From assembly GCA_015520065.1 (NCBI GenBank), contig WAQV01000089.1, forward strand, positions 1 to 8,397: a stretch of 8,397 nt of DNA. The letters run 5' to 3'. A program made the position numbers and the translations under genes. Numbering within the stretch: the stretch's first letter is position 1; each line of letters starts with the position of its first letter. Below, in pieces: positions 5,867-8,397 of the stretch. The notes under the pieces are model-generated. The model ran no database searches. It worked only from the letters and a program-made list of their open reading frames with translations, and had not been told where the DNA came from. The DNA comes from Candidatus Pacearchaeota archaeon. Its GTDB lineage: Archaea > Nanobdellota > Nanobdellia > Pacearchaeales > GW2011-AR1.

Positions 5867-8397
5867 ATGAAGAGAGGGAGAGGGAAAACTGAGAATAAAA
5901 CTAAAAACGCTTCTGCCAAGTTAGATGCTATAAAAATAGCAAAACACGAGTTAAGAAGATGGAAAATAGATAAGGCAGTGCATTTTTTTCTTTTCACACT
6001 CTCAATAATAAGCTTGTTTTTGTTTTTGCTTGTTATCTCTTTGCATATACTTGAAATTACAGGATTTGCATCTCTGACAAGTGAAGGCGGATATATCACA
6101 GAAGTAAATATAACTGCAACAAAAGATGTTGACAGGTGGGGAGGAATTTATGGGCTTGTGTTAAGAGTGCCTGACTTTACTCAGCAACTTTCAGAAGATG
6201 TTAGCAGCGGCAGCATAGTAAGGGCTGATGTTTTTTTTGATTGCATCCAGTATGACGCCCAAGGCGGTCCTGAAGTGTATGCTTCAACAAACACTTCATT
6301 AACAATCTCTGCTGCAACTGTGCAGCCAGGAACTCCTGAAATGGTTGATGAGGTTCTCAACTGTTCAAATAAAGTATATTGCGCTAACAACACATTTACA
6401 AGAAATATGAGCATTTTTATAGGCTCAACAGAAATAACTGGCATTCCTTCAACTTTTACTTACAAATATAACGGAGAAAACCAGATATTTGATGTAGGAG
6501 TGTTGAATATCTCTGGAAGCCTGGCTTTTGTAAGCCACATAAATGAAAGCATACAGCCAGGATACAATCCAGACAATCTTGTAAATTACCAAATGTTGCT
6601 TCCTGTTCCTCCAAACTCTACCTTGACTTATTATTTTTACAATGACCCTAATGATGAATGCCCTGCAGGAGGAATAGGAAACACAATAAATGCAACAGTT
6701 TATGGATATGTGTTTGATGAAAGCAACAATCCTGTAGAAAACGCAACAATAACTGTTGCAGGGTTTTCAACTCTGTCAGACAGCTCTGGTTTTTACAACC
6801 TATCAACACTTGTTTTAGAAGGAAACTATACTTTACTGGCAGAAAAATCCGGGTTTGACCCTTATTTAGCTAATATAAGTATAAACTTTACAGATTATGT
6901 AGTTCATAAAAATATCACACTAAAAACTTTAACTCCTGGAGCAGGAAACACTACTACAGTCTTAGTATATGGGTTTGTTAATGACACTGCAGGAAATGCT
7001 CTTTCAGGAGTAAATATCTCTTTAGGAAACTCAAACACAACAACAAACAGCTCAGGATGGTACTCTTTCAGTCCAGTAGTTGTTATAGGAGAGCAACCAA
7101 TAATTGCAGTTAAAGAAAATTATGATAATTACTATTATATGTTAAATATCACTTCAAACACCTCAACAATAAACCATAACATAACAATGAATCCTGCAAA
7201 CCTTAATGATTATCCTACAGGCCCTTACACTGAGGAAAAAGTTGACAATGAAGAAGGAGACTCAACAATAAAAGAGAAAGCAGAACAGTTAGGGCAGGAC
7301 TACTGGATTTCTGCAAAAGAAATTAACAAACAAATAAGAGAAAACACATTCATAGAGGAAACAATAAGCATTTATAATTTTAAAACATCTAACATGAAAG
7401 TTTTCTTTACAATTTCTTCTGAGCTGGAAGGCATTGTAACACTAAATAAAGATGCACTAACAATCTCGCCTGACAACTTTGACAGTTTAATCATTACAAT
7501 ATCTGGAACAAAGCCAATAGGAATTTACAAAGGAACTTTAAAGATAACTGGAGATTTAGAGACTGAAATCCCTGTAAAAATAGAAATAGTTCCAAAAAAG
7601 TTTTCAATAGAAAACCTGGTAATGGATATAAAGCTGTTTAAAGAAAGAGTAACTCCTGGAAGCAAATTAAAATACAAACTTAGCCTTGTAAACCTTCTAA
7701 CAGAGCAAGGATATAAAATAGATTTGAAACATGTAATTCTTGATGCAAATAGCTCTAAAGTTTACCTTGAAGAAACTGAAAATGTTGAGATAAAAAACTC
7801 TCTTACATTGTTAAAAGAATTCAAAATTCCTGAAAACATATCTGAGGGAGAATACATTTTAAGAGTTGAAGCAGCATACCTTGGACTTTTCTCAAGTGTT
7901 AGCGCACCTTTTATAATTGCAAGACCGATTTATCTTTATTCATTCTTTGGAATACCTTTATGGATGATATTTATCGGAATGTCTGCATTTAGCTTTATTT
8001 TATTGAATGTCTTCTTATATCATAGACATCTTCAAAAAAAGAAAAGATACCATTTAACTCTTAATTTAGATTTGCTTCCTAAACCCTCAGAAAGATCAAT
8101 AAAGATAGGAAAAATAGCTGAAACAAACATTCCTGCATATTTCAATTTAGATGACCTTACAACTCACGCTATTATTGCAGGAGCAACAGGAGGAGGTAAA
8201 AGTATTTCAGCTCAGGTGTTTATTGAAGAGGCATTAATGAAAGGAATTGCTGTTATTGTTTTTGACCCAACAGCTCAGTGGTCTGGGATGCTGAGAAAGT
8301 GTGAAGATAAAAAAATGCTTTCTTTTTATCCTAAGTTTGGGCTTAAGGAAAGCGATGCGAGGGCTTTTAAGGGAAATGTAAGGCAGGTTGTTAATTA
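5867..8397 (+). CDS. Transmembrane HerA/FtsK-superfamily ATPase with large extracytoplasmic domain, C-terminus beyond window
   Basis: The open frame runs from ATG 5867 to the window edge, 843 residues with no stop. Residues 1-36 are basic and cytoplasmic; TM1 spans about 38-61 (HFFLFTLSIISLFLFLLVIS). The outer part contains a beta domain at about 65-270 with WGGIYGLV at 91-98 and cysteines at 126, 166, 172 and 265. Two carboxypeptidase-regulatory-like beta domains start at VYGYV (278) and VYGFV (367). An acidic helical linker follows (about 445-495), then two more beta-sandwich-like units (about 499-575 and 577-685). TM2 is at about 690-718, followed by a basic RHLQKKKR. The cytoplasmic ATPase then begins: Walker A GATGGGKS at 772-779 and the next strand AVIVFDPTAQWSGM, as in HerA/DUF87 ATPases. 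Walker B proper and later motifs lie beyond the edge. Family members pump DNA or protein across membranes or along DNA; the substrate here is unknown. Sequons are frequent only outside. Confidence 0.9.
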   Translation, partial: MKRGRGKTENKTKNASAKLDAIKIAKHELRRWKIDKAVHFFLFTLSIISLFLFLLVISLHILEITGFASLTSEGGYITEVNITATKDVDRWGGIYGLVLRVPDFTQQLSEDVSSGSIVRADVFFDCIQYDAQGGPEVYASTNTSLTISAATVQPGTPEMVDEVLNCSNKVYCANNTFTRNMSIFIGSTEITGIPSTFTYKYNGENQIFDVGVLNISGSLAFVSHINESIQPGYNPDNLVNYQMLLPVPPNSTLTYYFYNDPNDECPAGGIGNTINATVYGYVFDESNNPVENATITVAGFSTLSDSSGFYNLSTLVLEGNYTLLAEKSGFDPYLANISINFTDYVVHKNITLKTLTPGAGNTTTVLVYGFVNDTAGNALSGVNISLGNSNTTTNSSGWYSFSPVVVIGEQPIIAVKENYDNYYYMLNITSNTSTINHNITMNPANLNDYPTGPYTEEKVDNEEGDSTIKEKAEQLGQDYWISAKEINKQIRENTFIEETISIYNFKTSNMKVFFTISSELEGIVTLNKDALTISPDNFDSLIITISGTKPIGIYKGTLKITGDLETEIPVKIEIVPKKFSIENLVMDIKLFKERVTPGSKLKYKLSLVNLLTEQGYKIDLKHVILDANSSKVYLEETENVEIKNSLTLLKEFKIPENISEGEYILRVEAAYLGLFSSVSAPFIIARPIYLYSFFGIPLWMIFIGMSAFSFILLNVFLYHRHLQKKKRYHLTLNLDLLPKPSERSIKIGKIAETNIPAYFNLDDLTTHAIIAGATGGGKSISAQVFIEEALMKGIAVIVFDPTAQWSGMLRKCEDKKMLSFYPKFGLKESDARAFKGNVRQVVN

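Noticed and set aside
5842..6444. Two minus-strand open frames (5842-6099 and 6181-6444) inside the ATPase-fusion gene
   Set aside because: They are antisense to the continuous plus-strand frame with TM helix and beta domains, and the first would cover that gene's promoter.

Overview
This AT-rich window looks like chromosomal DNA from an archaeon, most likely a DPANN lineage of the Woesearchaeota/Pacearchaeota kind. The reasons are: TATA-like boxes about 25 nt upstream of start codons with almost no leader; densely packed small genes; several secreted proteins rich in N-X-S/T sequons; and domain types (the surface mosaic, the small zinc ribbon, the Cys-rich membrane protein) that I recall mainly from such genomes. 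The taxonomic call is inference; no rRNA or marker gene is present.

Layout, left to right. Positions 1-1302 (minus) hold the N-terminal 434 residues of a secreted or membrane-anchored surface protein, cut by the window's left edge. It overlaps by 8 nt the end of a 57-residue zinc-ribbon gene (1295-1468, minus), with which it probably forms an operon. An intergenic region of about 160 bp (1469-1631) carries divergent promoters and a 9-bp inverted repeat. Positions 1632-3527 (plus) encode a complete 631-residue secreted, glycosylation-prone protein with Ig-like and CARDB-like domains. Its stop codon interleaves with that of a convergent minus-strand group: a coiled-coil protein (3524-4132), a single-pass Cys-rich membrane protein (4129-4488), and a coiled-coil/disordered soluble protein (4524-5114). 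A four-helix membrane protein (5209-5760, minus) follows. From 5867 to the right edge (plus) runs a large gene whose 843 visible residues form a membrane-anchored HerA/FtsK-superfamily ATPase: cytoplasmic N-tail, TM helix, about 625 extracytoplasmic residues of beta domains, second TM helix, then a Walker A-containing ATPase domain cut off by the edge.

How the genes might work together: most of the window concerns the cell envelope (three large surface proteins, two small membrane proteins, two helical and probably cytoplasmic proteins). The ATPase is the likely energy-using component, and its architecture suggests a translocation, secretion or surface-assembly machine. The sequence does not prove that the neighbours are its partners. 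No tRNA, rRNA, CRISPR array, insertion sequence or origin was seen.
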